Assembly: GCA_902489775.1 (NCBI GenBank)
Contig: CABUBH010000001.1
Location: 1 to 64,000 of the forward strand
From: an uncultured Collinsella sp.
Lineage (GTDB): Bacteria; Actinomycetota; Coriobacteriia; Coriobacteriales; Coriobacteriaceae
Length of the DNA stretch: 64,000 nt
Direction of reading: 5' to 3'
In this document: positions 8,901 through 17,913 of the stretch, in pieces
Position numbering within the stretch: position 1 is the stretch's first letter
Layout of the letters: the number at the start of each line of letters is the position of its first letter
Program-made: the position numbers and the translations under genes
The notes under the pieces: generated by a model
Seen by the model: only the letters and a program-made list of their open reading frames with translations
What the model was told of the DNA's origin: nothing
Database searches by the model: none

Positions 8901-10354
8901 CGAGCAATCGCCTTCTCAACGCACGCGACGAGCGTCGATGCCGCCGTCTCGATATCGCGGTCGCCAACGAGCGTGCGCACATCAAACAGAATGCGGTCGT
9001 GCGAGGTGCGCGTGACGACCGGTGTGTCGAAGTCCTGGACAAGCGAGCGCTTGAGCGCGTCGACCGTCAGGCGCTCGTCAACAAGACGCACGGCAACGCA
9101 CATCGTGGGCAGCTCCACGGTAGGCAGCGAGCCGCCACCGGGGGTCGACGATTCCTCGACAATCTCCAACTCAACGGCACACGGGCAACCAGCCTTATCG
9201 AGCCCGGCGACCATACGATCACGCAGCTTACGGGCACGTCGCTCCAAATGAGCCTGCGGCAGCGTAAGCATGCTGAGCACCGGAATATCGCGATGGGCAA
9301 CATCGGCGCCATCCATGTAGATACGCAGCGTGGCCTCGAGCGCCGACAGAGCCAGTTTGCCCGGACGCAGAGCGCGCATGAGCGGATGTGCGCCGCAGGC
9401 CTGGACCAGATCGCGACGGCCCATGATAATGCCCGCCTGTGCGGCACCGAGCAGCTTATCGCCCGAGCACGACACGATATCGAGCCCCGCCGCGACCGAA
9501 GCCGGCGTGGGCTCCTCACCGCCGCGCACCAGGATGTCGTCGGGCAACAGTGCGCCCGACCCCTGGTCCTCGTAGAACAGCAGGCCATGCTTGTGAGCAA
9601 GCGCCGCAAGCTCCCGAGAACCCACCTCCTCGTGGAAGCCCTCGATGCGATAGTTGGAAGGATGGACCTTGAGGATCATGGCCGTATCGGGCGTAATGGC
9701 TTGCTCATAATCTGCCAGGTGCGTGCGGTTGGTGGCTCCGACCTCGACGAGCTTGGCGCCCGAAGCCGCCATGACATCGGGGATGCGGAAGCTGCCGCCG
9801 ATCTCGACAAGCTCGCCGCGGCTGACGATGACCTCCTTGCCTGCGGCATGGGTCGCCAGCACCAGCAGCACAGCGGCGGCGTTGTTGTTAACGACCAGCG
9901 CGTCCTCGGCTCCGGTAAGCGAGCGGATGAGCTGCGCGGCATGTTCCTTGCGCGACCCACGCGAGCAGGTGTCCACGCTGTACTCGAGTGTGCTGTACCC
10001 GCGCGCGACCTCGGCCACGGCCTTTGCCGCCGACTCCGCGAGCGGGGCGCGGCCCAAGTTAGTATGGATGACCACACCCGTAGCGTTGACGGCGGGGCGC
10101 AGGCTCGGCAACGCGGAGCGGTGCGCACGCCACTCGATGGCCGAGGCCAGCTCGCGCTTGGAACGCGGGGCGGCGCCGGCGCGAATGGCGGCGCGCTCCT
10201 CGTCGAGCTCGGCCGTGACGGCGGCATGCGCCACCGCGTCGCAGGTCTCCCCCGCCGCCTTCACAACCGGCCACTCTGCGAGCAGCTCGTTGACGGAAGG
10301 AATAGCGCGAAGGCGGGCGCGTACCTCATCGGACATGTTCTGGCTATCGCTCAT
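8897..10354 (-). CDS. selA: L-seryl-tRNA(Sec) selenium transferase
   Basis: A 485-residue PLP enzyme that converts Ser-tRNA(Sec) to Sec-tRNA(Sec) using selenophosphate. The internal aldimine lysine is K300 in SCSGDKLLGAAQAGI. Other SelA signatures are INLGRA-like HTNLGRAPL at about 98-105 and VNNNAAAVLL at about 155-164. The length is slightly above the E. coli enzyme (463). AAAGG lies seven bases before the ATG. First gene of the selA-selB pair, with selC directly after; a 76-base gap separates it from the upstream molybdopterin enzyme. Confidence 0.97.
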   Translation of the reverse strand: MSDSQNMSDEVRARLRAIPSVNELLAEWPVVKAAGETCDAVAHAAVTAELDEERAAIRAGAAPRSKRELASAIEWRAHRSALPSLRPAVNATGVVIHTNLGRAPLAESAAKAVAEVARGYSTLEYSVDTCSRGSRKEHAAQLIRSLTGAEDALVVNNNAAAVLLVLATHAAGKEVIVSRGELVEIGGSFRIPDVMAASGAKLVEVGATNRTHLADYEQAITPDTAMILKVHPSNYRIEGFHEEVGSRELAALAHKHGLLFYEDQGSGALLPDDILVRGGEEPTPASVAAGLDIVSCSGDKLLGAAQAGIIMGRRDLVQACGAHPLMRALRPGKLALSALEATLRIYMDGADVAHRDIPVLSMLTLPQAHLERRARKLRDRMVAGLDKAGCPCAVELEIVEESSTPGGGSLPTVELPTMCVAVRLVDERLTVDALKRSLVQDFDTPVVTRTSHDRILFDVRTLVGDRDIETAASTLVACVEKAIAR

Positions 10355-10430
10355 GTGCGACCTTTCAAAACCAAAGGTGAATCAATCGTTCAAACGTCAA
10401 ACTATCAGCCAATTCGATCGGCTGAGTCAA

Positions 10431-12548
10431 TCAATCGCTATTATCCTCGCGTGCCGCGATCTTTTCCACGCGAACGGCGTTTTCCTGGGTGAGCGCAGCG
10501 CCCGTCAACGGGTCCCAACGCAACGGCGTATGGTCGAGCGGACCCACGCCCAAGGCTTGAGCGCCACCGACATCGGCGCCAAACGAACGCCCGCCGGGAG
10601 CGGCCGAGGTGAAGATGCACGCCGGATGCAGATACGGCGTCGTCTCCACGCGCACGCGATCGCGGCCCATATCGCTCACGAGTTCGACGACCTCGCCGTC
10701 GGCGATGCCCATGTGCGCAGCAGCATCGGCATTCATCTGCACGGCATCCAGGTCCGATCCAGCCTCGGCGGCACCGGCCGCCGCAAGCCTTCGCGAGGTA
10801 TGCGACTCAAAGGGACGGTTGCCGCTAATGAGGCGAAACATCCCCGGGCCGGGCTCCACCATGGGAGCAATCCAGTTGGGTACACGGCCCAGGCCGGCTC
10901 GTTCCCATACGTCGCTTGCCAGCGCAATTTTACCGCTATCCAAGGGAATCGCCGGCTCGCCCGTACGCGACGGCAACGTAACACCCGTGTCGGCCCAGCC
11001 GCGCTCCTTGAGCTCGTCCAGATTGATCCCAAAAGGCGCCACCTGGGCAGCCGCCAGATCGTCAGACGTAAACTGGAAGTACTCGCCCACGCCACACGCC
11101 TGCGCCAGACCGGCAAAAATCTCCCGACCGGAACGCGTGTCGTCATGTAACACGGGCAGCACGGCGTTGCGGTAGAACACGCGCGAATCATTGGCGCCCA
11201 CGACTGTGCCCACACCGCGGTCGGCCTCCAGATACGTCACGTCGGGCAGCACGAAGTCAGAAGCGCGCGCTGTCTCGGACCAGCGAATATCAATCGTCAC
11301 GAGCAGGTCAAGCTGCTGCAAAATACCCAACCAAGCCTGCGCATTGCCATAGCCCGCACCGGGGTTACTGGCATAGACGATGAGTCCACGCAAATCGCCA
11401 GCAAGAATCGACTGACCGATGGTCGTGCACAGGCCGCGCACCGGATCGACCAGTGGATAGCGCTCGGACCCCAGCTTGGGCCCGCATGGCACCGGCGGCG
11501 TCGCAAAGCGTGCGGGATCGAGGTCGCCCAACACAAGCGGCGTGGGAGGGTTGAGCGCGCCGCCCGCGTGTCCGATGCAGCCCAGCAGCACATCGACCAA
11601 GCAAATAGCGCGCGCGGTCTGGGTGCTATTGGCATACGCGATACCGATGCCGCCATGAAAGCCCGCGTCCACCACAGCGGCGGGCGCGGCGGCAGCTAGC
11701 TCGCGCGCCGTAGCGACAATCTCTGCGGCCGGCACGTCGCACATCGACTCGGCCCACCCGGGCGTCCAAGCATGGGCCGCCTGCGCAAGCTCGTCAAAGC
11801 CCGTGGTATAGCGGGTCACGAACTCGTGGTCATACAGATCCTCGGCAATCAAGACATGGGCAATACCCAACAGAAGCGCCAAGTCGCAGCCCGGGCGCAC
11901 GCGCAGCCAGCGGTCGGCAAGCGCGGCCGAACCGCTGCGCCGGGGGTCAACCACGATGATTTTCGCCCCGCGCCGGCGCGCATCGTTGAGTGCATCGACG
12001 GCCCCCATCGTCGACGAATCGACGATGGAACGCCCCAGGTACATGATGCAATCGGTATGCGCCAGGTCGGAGGCGGGACTATAGCCCAAGCTGTGCTCCC
12101 AACCGGTAAGTCGGCTTACCTCGCAGGCACCGTCGGCACCGTACACGTTGGGCGAGCCAAGCGCATGCATAAAGCGATGCGCCCAGTAGCGGTCGAACGA
12201 GGGCACGCCGAGCGTCATGCCCAGCGCACGGGGACCATGCCCGTCAACAATCTCCCCAAAGCGCGCTGCGATCTGCGCGAACGCCTCATCCCACGAAATC
12301 GCATCGAACCCCGAGCCATCATCTCGTCGACGCATGGGATGCAAAATCCGGTCGCGCTCGTCAAACGGCATTGCCAGGCGATGCCGTCCGCGGGCGCACA
12401 GGGCACGCGCCGCGCACGGATGCCCCGGCATCGGCAACTCGGCCGCCACGCGACCGTCCTCAACGCGTGCCGCAAAGGCGCAATCGGCATAGCATCCCCC
12501 GCATGTGGTCACCACGGCGCGACCGTCACGCTTCACAGCAGATGCCAT
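10431..12548 (-). CDS. Molybdopterin (bis-MGD) oxidoreductase, PhsA/PsrA-like, substrate unknown
   Basis: A 705-residue member of the DMSO reductase superfamily. An N-terminal 4Fe-4S motif (CGGCYADC, fourth Cys in PCAARALC) is followed by the bis-MGD domains: SWDEAF, GADGACEVSR where Cys is the likely Mo ligand, IIVVDPRRSGSA, and a C-terminal dinucleotide-binding domain with SGNRPFESHTSRR. There is no Tat signal, so it acts in the cytoplasm. No electron-transfer or membrane subunit is adjacent, which is unusual for polysulfide, thiosulfate or tetrathionate reductases. The start at 12548 has AAAGGGG eight bases upstream. A strong terminator lies between it and the formate channel gene, so it is probably a separate transcript. 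A second, non-Sec formate dehydrogenase-like role cannot be excluded. Confidence 0.75.
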   Translation of the reverse strand: MASAVKRDGRAVVTTCGGCYADCAFAARVEDGRVAAELPMPGHPCAARALCARGRHRLAMPFDERDRILHPMRRRDDGSGFDAISWDEAFAQIAARFGEIVDGHGPRALGMTLGVPSFDRYWAHRFMHALGSPNVYGADGACEVSRLTGWEHSLGYSPASDLAHTDCIMYLGRSIVDSSTMGAVDALNDARRRGAKIIVVDPRRSGSAALADRWLRVRPGCDLALLLGIAHVLIAEDLYDHEFVTRYTTGFDELAQAAHAWTPGWAESMCDVPAAEIVATARELAAAAPAAVVDAGFHGGIGIAYANSTQTARAICLVDVLLGCIGHAGGALNPPTPLVLGDLDPARFATPPVPCGPKLGSERYPLVDPVRGLCTTIGQSILAGDLRGLIVYASNPGAGYGNAQAWLGILQQLDLLVTIDIRWSETARASDFVLPDVTYLEADRGVGTVVGANDSRVFYRNAVLPVLHDDTRSGREIFAGLAQACGVGEYFQFTSDDLAAAQVAPFGINLDELKERGWADTGVTLPSRTGEPAIPLDSGKIALASDVWERAGLGRVPNWIAPMVEPGPGMFRLISGNRPFESHTSRRLAAAGAAEAGSDLDAVQMNADAAAHMGIADGEVVELVSDMGRDRVRVETTPYLHPACIFTSAAPGGRSFGADVGGAQALGVGPLDHTPLRWDPLTGAALTQENAVRVEKIAAREDNSD

Positions 12549-12612
12549 CTCGATTACCCCTTTCATCAGCCAAACACAACAGGCCAAAAGCCCGGCAACG
12601 AGCCCCAGACCC

Positions 12613-12648
12613 AAAAAGCCTCCCGCACGGCAACGCCCCGCGGGAGGC
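12613..12648 (-). terminator. Terminator of the hyf/formate channel operon
   Basis: A 9-bp GC-rich stem (GCCTCCCGC at 12618-12626 with 12640-12648) is followed on the minus strand by TTTTT. It lies just past the stop of the formate channel gene and marks the end of the formate hydrogenlyase operon. Confidence 0.85.
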
Positions 12649-12670
12649 CCAACGTCAAACAGACGGTACT

Positions 12671-13510
12671 TTACGCCTCGGACTTCTTGGCGTAGATAAA
12701 CCAGTAGCCGAGCGCGACCAGAACCGCGCCGCCCACGATGTTGCCCAGCGTGGCAGCGGACAGGTTAAACGCAATGCCCGCAGCGTTGAGCGCATCGGCG
12801 CCGGCAACCTTGGCGCCATAGCCGCACGCGTGCATCACGGCACCCATGGGCAAAAAGTACATGTTGGCAACGCAGTGCTCAAAACCGCAGGCCACAAAGG
12901 CGGCGATGGGCAGCAGAATGCCCACAACCTTATCGACCACGGTCTTGCCAGCGGTACCGATCCACACGGCCAGGCACACAAAGATGTTGCACAGGATGCC
13001 GCGGAAGAAGATCGTCACCCAGTCGACCGTCACCTTGCCGGCGGCGACGCTCACCATGGAATTGGCGACCGCCTCGCCGTTGAGCTTATAAATGCCGGCC
13101 ATGTACACCAAAAAGACGATGAACAGGGCACCGACAAAGTTACCGACCCATACGACGGCCCAGGCCTTGAGCATCTGGGCCAGGGTGATCTTTTTACTCT
13201 TGAGCGCGCAGACCATAAGCGAATTACCGGTAAACAGCTCGGCGCCGCACACCAGCACGAGCACCAGGCCCAGGCAAAAGCACAGGCCGCCCACGACGCG
13301 CTGGGCACCCCAGCCCAGCGTGCTGTCGCTCAAAAACACCGTAAAGAACAGGCCGCCGAAGGCGATAAACGCGCCGGCGAACATTGCCAACAGAAAGGCC
13401 TTAGCGACCGGCAGGTTAGCCTTGGTCACGCCGGCGGTCTCGGTCTTGGCCTCAATCGCGGCGGGCGCCAGGCAATCGGAAGCGGGATATTCTGCCTTGG
13501 AATCTGCCAT
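12671..13510 (-). CDS. focB: Formate/nitrite transporter (FNT) family channel
   Basis: A 279-residue membrane protein with six hydrophobic segments, for example FLLAMFAGAFIAFGGLFF and GNFVGALFIVFLVYMAGIY, matching FocA/FocB/NirC length. FNT pentamers move formate or nitrite across the cytoplasmic membrane. It is the last gene of the hyf operon, where E. coli has focB, so formate is the likely cargo, feeding the hydrogenlyase or venting formate. The start at 13510 (MADSK) was chosen to give normal family length; the upstream site is weak (AAAGAAGTG). Confidence 0.85.
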   Translation of the reverse strand: MADSKAEYPASDCLAPAAIEAKTETAGVTKANLPVAKAFLLAMFAGAFIAFGGLFFTVFLSDSTLGWGAQRVVGGLCFCLGLVLVLVCGAELFTGNSLMVCALKSKKITLAQMLKAWAVVWVGNFVGALFIVFLVYMAGIYKLNGEAVANSMVSVAAGKVTVDWVTIFFRGILCNIFVCLAVWIGTAGKTVVDKVVGILLPIAAFVACGFEHCVANMYFLPMGAVMHACGYGAKVAGADALNAAGIAFNLSAATLGNIVGGAVLVALGYWFIYAKKSEA

Positions 13511-13549
13511 GTCAATCACTTCTTTCCTATTCAGCAGAGGCAAGCGCTG

Positions 13550-14053
13550 CTATAGCTCCTGCCCCAAGTGGACAAAGTGGGAAAAGTCGTTGGCGGCCAC
13601 GGCGTCGTAAACGGCGTCGACAGCCTCAAAGACCTCCGGGGACATGGGGTTGTAGAACTCCGTATCGCCCGGCTGAATCCCTATGAAGACGATATCTTCG
13701 CACGATTGCTCAATCTCTTCGATCAGAATCGACAAGGGAAGCGAATGCGTGGTGAACATCGACTTGCGGGCCACATCACGTTTGTCGAGCAAGCGGATGG
13801 CGCCGACAGGTAGCGCCATGTCTGCGGCATCGACCAAAACCAAACGCGGCGGACGCTCGCGCTTGACCTCAATGATGTCATCCTCGGGCGTCTGACCGCC
13901 ATCGATGGTGTACCAGCCGGCAAGCGGCGCGTCCTCCATCTTTTTGGAGAGCACGGGGCCGGCGGCATCGTCGGCACGCAGCACGCTTCCCGCCGTGAGC
14001 ACGATACCCGCAAACGGGGCGCCGTTCACACATCCATCCACAACGCGACCCAT
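13550..14053 (-). CDS. hycI: Hydrogenase 3/4 maturation endopeptidase, HycI-like
   Basis: A 167-residue M52-family protease that removes the C-terminal peptide of the NiFe large subunit after metal insertion. Visible are the two nickel-sensing acidic sites, SVLRADDAAGP near residue 28 and LVLVDAADM near residue 77, and THSLP, typical of the HycI group. Its ATG overlaps the stop of hycH by one base. E. coli hyf lacks its own hycI, so this operon is self-contained for large-subunit processing. Confidence 0.88.
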   Translation of the reverse strand: MGRVVDGCVNGAPFAGIVLTAGSVLRADDAAGPVLSKKMEDAPLAGWYTIDGGQTPEDDIIEVKRERPPRLVLVDAADMALPVGAIRLLDKRDVARKSMFTTHSLPLSILIEEIEQSCEDIVFIGIQPGDTEFYNPMSPEVFEAVDAVYDAVAANDFSHFVHLGQEL

Positions 14054-14634
14054 TACTGCAACCTTCCCGTCAGGTACACGCCCGACACATCGCGCACGCG
14101 CTCAACCAGATCGCGAAACTTCATTAAGAACGCGACCTGCTGAGCATGCAGGCCAAAGTCGTCGTCGAACACCGAGATGCCGGCCTTGGCCGAGCCGCGA
14201 AAACCGCGCTCGTCGAGCAGCGCATCGCAGGCCTCGAGCAGCGACGGCACCGCCGCCTTGTCGAGCTGGCACTCGCCAAAGGAGCGGATGGCCTCGAACT
14301 TGGTCTTGGCCTCCCCCTCCGGCAGCGCATCGACGAGCGAATAGAACACATCCACCGGCACCGACAGGCGCGGCTCAAAGCAGTCGAGCACGCCGGTGTG
14401 GTGGCCCACGGCGAGCGTGTAGTACAGCACGTCGCAGGCCTCCTGGGGAACGTCTTCCTCAGTCTCCACAAACTTACGCGTGAGCTCGTAGAAGACCACC
14501 TGGTCGGGCGCATGGCCCAGGCAGGGGTCGGCGACGCCCTCGGCGGCCTCGTCGCTTGCGCGCGAGGCATCGCCAAAGGAGCCGCCGAGCATACCGGGGC
14601 CCGCAAAGTAACCAGAGCGGTCCGTGAGCTCCAT
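14053..14634 (-). CDS. hyfJ: Formate hydrogenlyase maturation protein HycH/HyfJ
   Basis: A 193-residue protein whose core closely follows E. coli HycH: VVFYELTRKFVE, then ACDVLYYTLAVGHHTGVLDCFE. HycH helps assemble the hydrogenase 3 large subunit. It is longer than HycH (136 residues): about 45 residues are added at the N-terminus, plus an insertion before the C-terminal ending RVRDVSGVYL. It directly follows hyfI and overlaps hycI by one base. Confidence 0.85.
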   Translation of the reverse strand: MELTDRSGYFAGPGMLGGSFGDASRASDEAAEGVADPCLGHAPDQVVFYELTRKFVETEEDVPQEACDVLYYTLAVGHHTGVLDCFEPRLSVPVDVFYSLVDALPEGEAKTKFEAIRSFGECQLDKAAVPSLLEACDALLDERGFRGSAKAGISVFDDDFGLHAQQVAFLMKFRDLVERVRDVSGVYLTGRLQ

Positions 14635-15417
14635 CTAGCGACCTCCGGCCAGCACCAGATCCTGCAGCGCCGAGTACACCTCGACGCGGCGCGGATCGTC
14701 CTGCTTGTCGATGAGCAGCGCCATGGCACCGCGGATATCGCCCTTGGGCGCGCCCTCGAGCGTATCCATAAACTCATTGGCCAAATCGCGGCCGTAACGG
14801 TAGCCGCTCATGGCGCGAGCCTCGCGCTCGATGGCAACGCGCAGCTTGTACGGCACGCCGGGATGTAGGATATCGGCCTGCTCGTCGGCGGCCTCCACCG
14901 TGGTCTCGGCATGGAGCTTTTGGTCCAGCAGACCGAGCGCCATGGCAAAGCCGTAGACGGTCTGCGCGGGGCTGGGCGGGCAGCCGGGGATATAGACATC
15001 GACCGGCAAGATCTTGTCCGTGCCACCCCAGACGCAGTAGTTGTCGTAGAAGATGCCGCCGGTGCAGCCACACGCGCCATAGGACACCACGATCTTGGGA
15101 TCGGGTGCGGCCTCAAAGGCGCGCAGGGCTGGCATGCGCATGGCACGCGTCACGGCACCGGTGTACAGCAGCACATCGGCGTGACGGGGCGAGGGCACGA
15201 CCTTGATGCCAAAGCGCTCGACGTCGAAGACGGGCGTGATGGAACCGAAGATCTCGATCTCGCAGCCGTTGCAGCCGCCGCAGTCAACACGGTAGACGTA
15301 CACCGAGCGCTTGATCTTCTTAAGAAGGGTCGCCTTGGCCTTCTCGATGCTCTCGTCGAGCTCGATCTTGGTCGGGCGGTACTGAAGCCGCTCGGGCAAA
15401 AGCGTGGGTTCGGCCAT
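14635..15417 (-). CDS. hyfI: Hydrogenase-4 small subunit (NuoB-like), HyfI/HycG
   Basis: A 260-residue NuoB-family subunit holding the proximal 4Fe-4S cluster beside the NiFe site. Cluster cysteines are visible in DCGGCNGCEIEIF, in SYGACGCTGGIFYDNYCVW and in IPGCPPSPAQ. It faces the cytoplasm and pairs with HyfG and HyfH in the peripheral arm. Spacing to its neighbours is one to three bases, typical of a tight operon. Length close to E. coli HyfI (252). Confidence 0.93.
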   Translation of the reverse strand: MAEPTLLPERLQYRPTKIELDESIEKAKATLLKKIKRSVYVYRVDCGGCNGCEIEIFGSITPVFDVERFGIKVVPSPRHADVLLYTGAVTRAMRMPALRAFEAAPDPKIVVSYGACGCTGGIFYDNYCVWGGTDKILPVDVYIPGCPPSPAQTVYGFAMALGLLDQKLHAETTVEAADEQADILHPGVPYKLRVAIEREARAMSGYRYGRDLANEFMDTLEGAPKGDIRGAMALLIDKQDDPRRVEVYSALQDLVLAGGR

Positions 15418-15419
15418 GG

Positions 15420-16136
15420 TTACTCCTCCTTCGTATCAAAATCCATGATGATGCCCTCGACCGGTGCAGGTCCGGCGGGAATCTCGGGCGCATCGGGGTT
15501 GAGCTCGCGGTCGATATACTCCGGGTTCACGCCGTGGCCGCCCAGATACTCCATGCCGGGGCCCTGGGGCTCGCCGGACGCAAGCGTCTCGTTGGCAGCC
15601 ATGCCGGCAGCGTTGCCGGTCTTTACGGCCGAGGCGGCGCGCAGGGCGTCGAGCTCGCGCTTGCACTCCTGGCACATACCGACGGTACGGGCGGCCTGCT
15701 CGGCCTCCATGCCGCCGGCCTTTTGCAGCAGGCGCTTAGCGTAGTCGATCTCCTTGTGTGGGGCGAACGGCTTGCCGCAGCGCGAGCAGTGCTCGAGCGT
15801 ATAGACGCTCTTGCTGGTGAGGTCATCCTTGCTCATGACGGCCAGCTCAAACTCCTCGGTGAGTTTGATGGCCTCCATGGGGCAGGCTTCCTCACAGCGG
15901 CCGCAGAAGATGCAGCGACCGTAGTCGATCGACCAAGTGATGGTATCGGCCGCAAGGTCAGTGTCCATGCGAATGGCATCGGCCGGGCACGCCACGCCGC
16001 AGGCACCGCAGGCGATGCAGAGCTCGGCGTTGTGCTCGGGCTTACCGCGCATGTCCTTGTTGGTGGGGAACGGCGCAAACGGGTACTTGACCGTCGCGTC
16101 GCCGGCCTTGGCGTTAACTTTCCAAAGCTTCAGCAT
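15420..16136 (-). CDS. hyfH: Hydrogenase-4 polyferredoxin subunit HyfH/HycF
   Basis: A 238-residue electron-transfer subunit. Two 4Fe-4S motifs are clear: CIACGACGVACPADAI and CIFCGRCEEACPMEAI. A further four-cysteine site follows (HCSRCGKPF and MCQECKRE). It carries electrons from HyfA to HyfI. The last 70 residues, rich in Gly, Pro and Asp, extend beyond the E. coli protein (181). The start at 16136 lies one base after the hyfG stop; the longer upstream reading runs into hyfG in another frame and was rejected. Confidence 0.9.
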   Translation of the reverse strand: MLKLWKVNAKAGDATVKYPFAPFPTNKDMRGKPEHNAELCIACGACGVACPADAIRMDTDLAADTITWSIDYGRCIFCGRCEEACPMEAIKLTEEFELAVMSKDDLTSKSVYTLEHCSRCGKPFAPHKEIDYAKRLLQKAGGMEAEQAARTVGMCQECKRELDALRAASAVKTGNAAGMAANETLASGEPQGPGMEYLGGHGVNPEYIDRELNPDAPEIPAGPAPVEGIIMDFDTKEE

Positions 16137-16137
16137 A

Positions 16138-17910
16138 TTAGAGCGCCTCCTCATCGAGCGGAGCGGCGATGGTGCCCTCGCCCGCAAGCGGCGACTTGTC
16201 GCGCCAGACGTTCTCGAACTGCTCCTTGTCAAGCACGTGGTCGCGCTTGGCGGCGACATCGGTCACCGTCACGCGGTCGGTGCAGGAGTAGCACGGGTCG
16301 AGCGAAGCGACGATCAGCGCCGCGTCGCCCACGGTGTTGCCGCGGAACATGTAGCGCAGGACCGGCCAGTTGCTGTACGTGGCGGCCTTAGCGCGCCAGC
16401 GGTAGCACTTCTGGTTATTGCCGAGCATGGCCCAGTGAACGTCCTCGCCGCGCGGCGCCTCGGTGGCGCCGATGGCGTACTTGTGCGGGGTGTACTCCCA
16501 ATCCGTGGTGAGGATGGGGCCCGATGGGCAGTTCTCGAGCATGGTCTCGATCATGTCGATCGAATCGTAGACCTCCTGAATGCGAACGGCGGTACGGCCG
16601 AAGGCATCGCAGGTGTCGGCCGTGGCAGCATGCATCTTCTGGACATCCGGATCGGCGTAGCCGTCGAAGGGATGGTCAAAGCGCACGTCGCGGGCATAGC
16701 CCGAACCACGCATAAGCGGGCCGACCGGCGAGAAGTCGCGAGCGATCTTGCGGTCCAGAATGCCGATACCGCTCGTACGCTCAATAAAGTTGGGCGTGGA
16801 GAGCAAGACGTCGACGAGCTCCTGAACCTCGGAGCGCAGCTGGTGGATGGTCGTGAGCGTGGAGAGCTTCTGCTCGGCCAAAATGTCGCGACGCACGCCG
16901 CCGATCACGTTGAGGCCGTAGGTCTTGCGGTGACCGGAGAGCTTCTCGGCCAGGTCCATGGACTTCTCGCGGACGCGGAAGAACTGCTGGAAGCCGGAGT
17001 CGAAGCCCGTGTAGTGCGACGCCAGGCCAATGTTGAGCAGATGCGAGTGCAGACGCTCGACCTCGAGCATGATGGCGCGGATGTACTGGGCGCGCGGCGG
17101 GACATGGATGCCCTGGGCACGCTCAACGGCCTCGGCATAGGCCACCGAGTGGGCGCAGCCGCAGATGCCGCAGATGCGGTCGGCGAGGAACGTCACGGCG
17201 TCATAGTTCAGGCGCGTCTCGGCGACCTTCTCCATACCGCGGTGCACGTAGAACAGACGGTAGTCGGCATCGACGATCGTCTCGCCCTCGACGAACAGGC
17301 GGAAGTGGCCGGGTTCGTCGGAGGTAATGTGCAACGGGCCCATGGGGACAAGCGTCGTCTCCTTGCCCTTGGTATCGGCCAAGAACTCGTAGTTTTCCAT
17401 ATCACTCGCGGGAGTGGGACGGAAGCGGTAGTCCATGGAGTCCTTGCGCAGCGGGTACAGGCCGCTGGGCCAATCGTCGGGCAGCACCAGGCGGCGACGA
17501 TCGGGCAGACCCTCGGGGATCAGGCCGAACATATCGCGAAGCTCGCGCTCGCCCCACACGCAGGCGGGGACGAACGGCGTCACGGACGGGAACGTCATCT
17601 TGGCGGGATCGACCTCGGTGCGCACGGTCACCCAGCCGGGGTCCTCCCCCTCCATGGAGATGACGTAGTACACGGCGTAACGGCCGCACAGACTGCGCTC
17701 GTCGTTGCCGATGATCACAGGAATCCAGCCGTAGCGCTCGTAATACAGGTAGTGGACGGCCTCGGGCAGCTTGTCCTGCTTGACGGTGATCGTCAGCTGG
17801 TCCTCGCACTGCCACTCGACCTTCTCGATGCAGCCCGGAACGGCGCGGCGCAGGGCCTCGACATGGCTCTCGCAGCGACGGGCATACACCTTGTTCTCAG
17901 TTTCAATCAT
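16138..17910 (-). CDS. hyfG: Hydrogenase-4 large subunit (NiFe, fused 30 kDa and 49 kDa domains), HyfG/HycE
   Basis: A 590-residue group-4a NiFe hydrogenase catalytic subunit. Residues 1-170 are the NuoC-like domain (WGERELRDMFGL). The rest is the NuoD-like catalytic part. The L1 nickel motif is RICGICGCAH at 245-254 and the L2 motif is DPCYSCTDR about 50 residues from the C-terminus. Residues after L2 form the tail cut off by HycI. It reduces protons to H2 with electrons from FdhF. Length near E. coli HyfG (571). Confidence 0.95.
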   Translation of the reverse strand: MIETENKVYARRCESHVEALRRAVPGCIEKVEWQCEDQLTITVKQDKLPEAVHYLYYERYGWIPVIIGNDERSLCGRYAVYYVISMEGEDPGWVTVRTEVDPAKMTFPSVTPFVPACVWGERELRDMFGLIPEGLPDRRRLVLPDDWPSGLYPLRKDSMDYRFRPTPASDMENYEFLADTKGKETTLVPMGPLHITSDEPGHFRLFVEGETIVDADYRLFYVHRGMEKVAETRLNYDAVTFLADRICGICGCAHSVAYAEAVERAQGIHVPPRAQYIRAIMLEVERLHSHLLNIGLASHYTGFDSGFQQFFRVREKSMDLAEKLSGHRKTYGLNVIGGVRRDILAEQKLSTLTTIHQLRSEVQELVDVLLSTPNFIERTSGIGILDRKIARDFSPVGPLMRGSGYARDVRFDHPFDGYADPDVQKMHAATADTCDAFGRTAVRIQEVYDSIDMIETMLENCPSGPILTTDWEYTPHKYAIGATEAPRGEDVHWAMLGNNQKCYRWRAKAATYSNWPVLRYMFRGNTVGDAALIVASLDPCYSCTDRVTVTDVAAKRDHVLDKEQFENVWRDKSPLAGEGTIAAPLDEEAL

Positions 17911-17913
17911 TCG

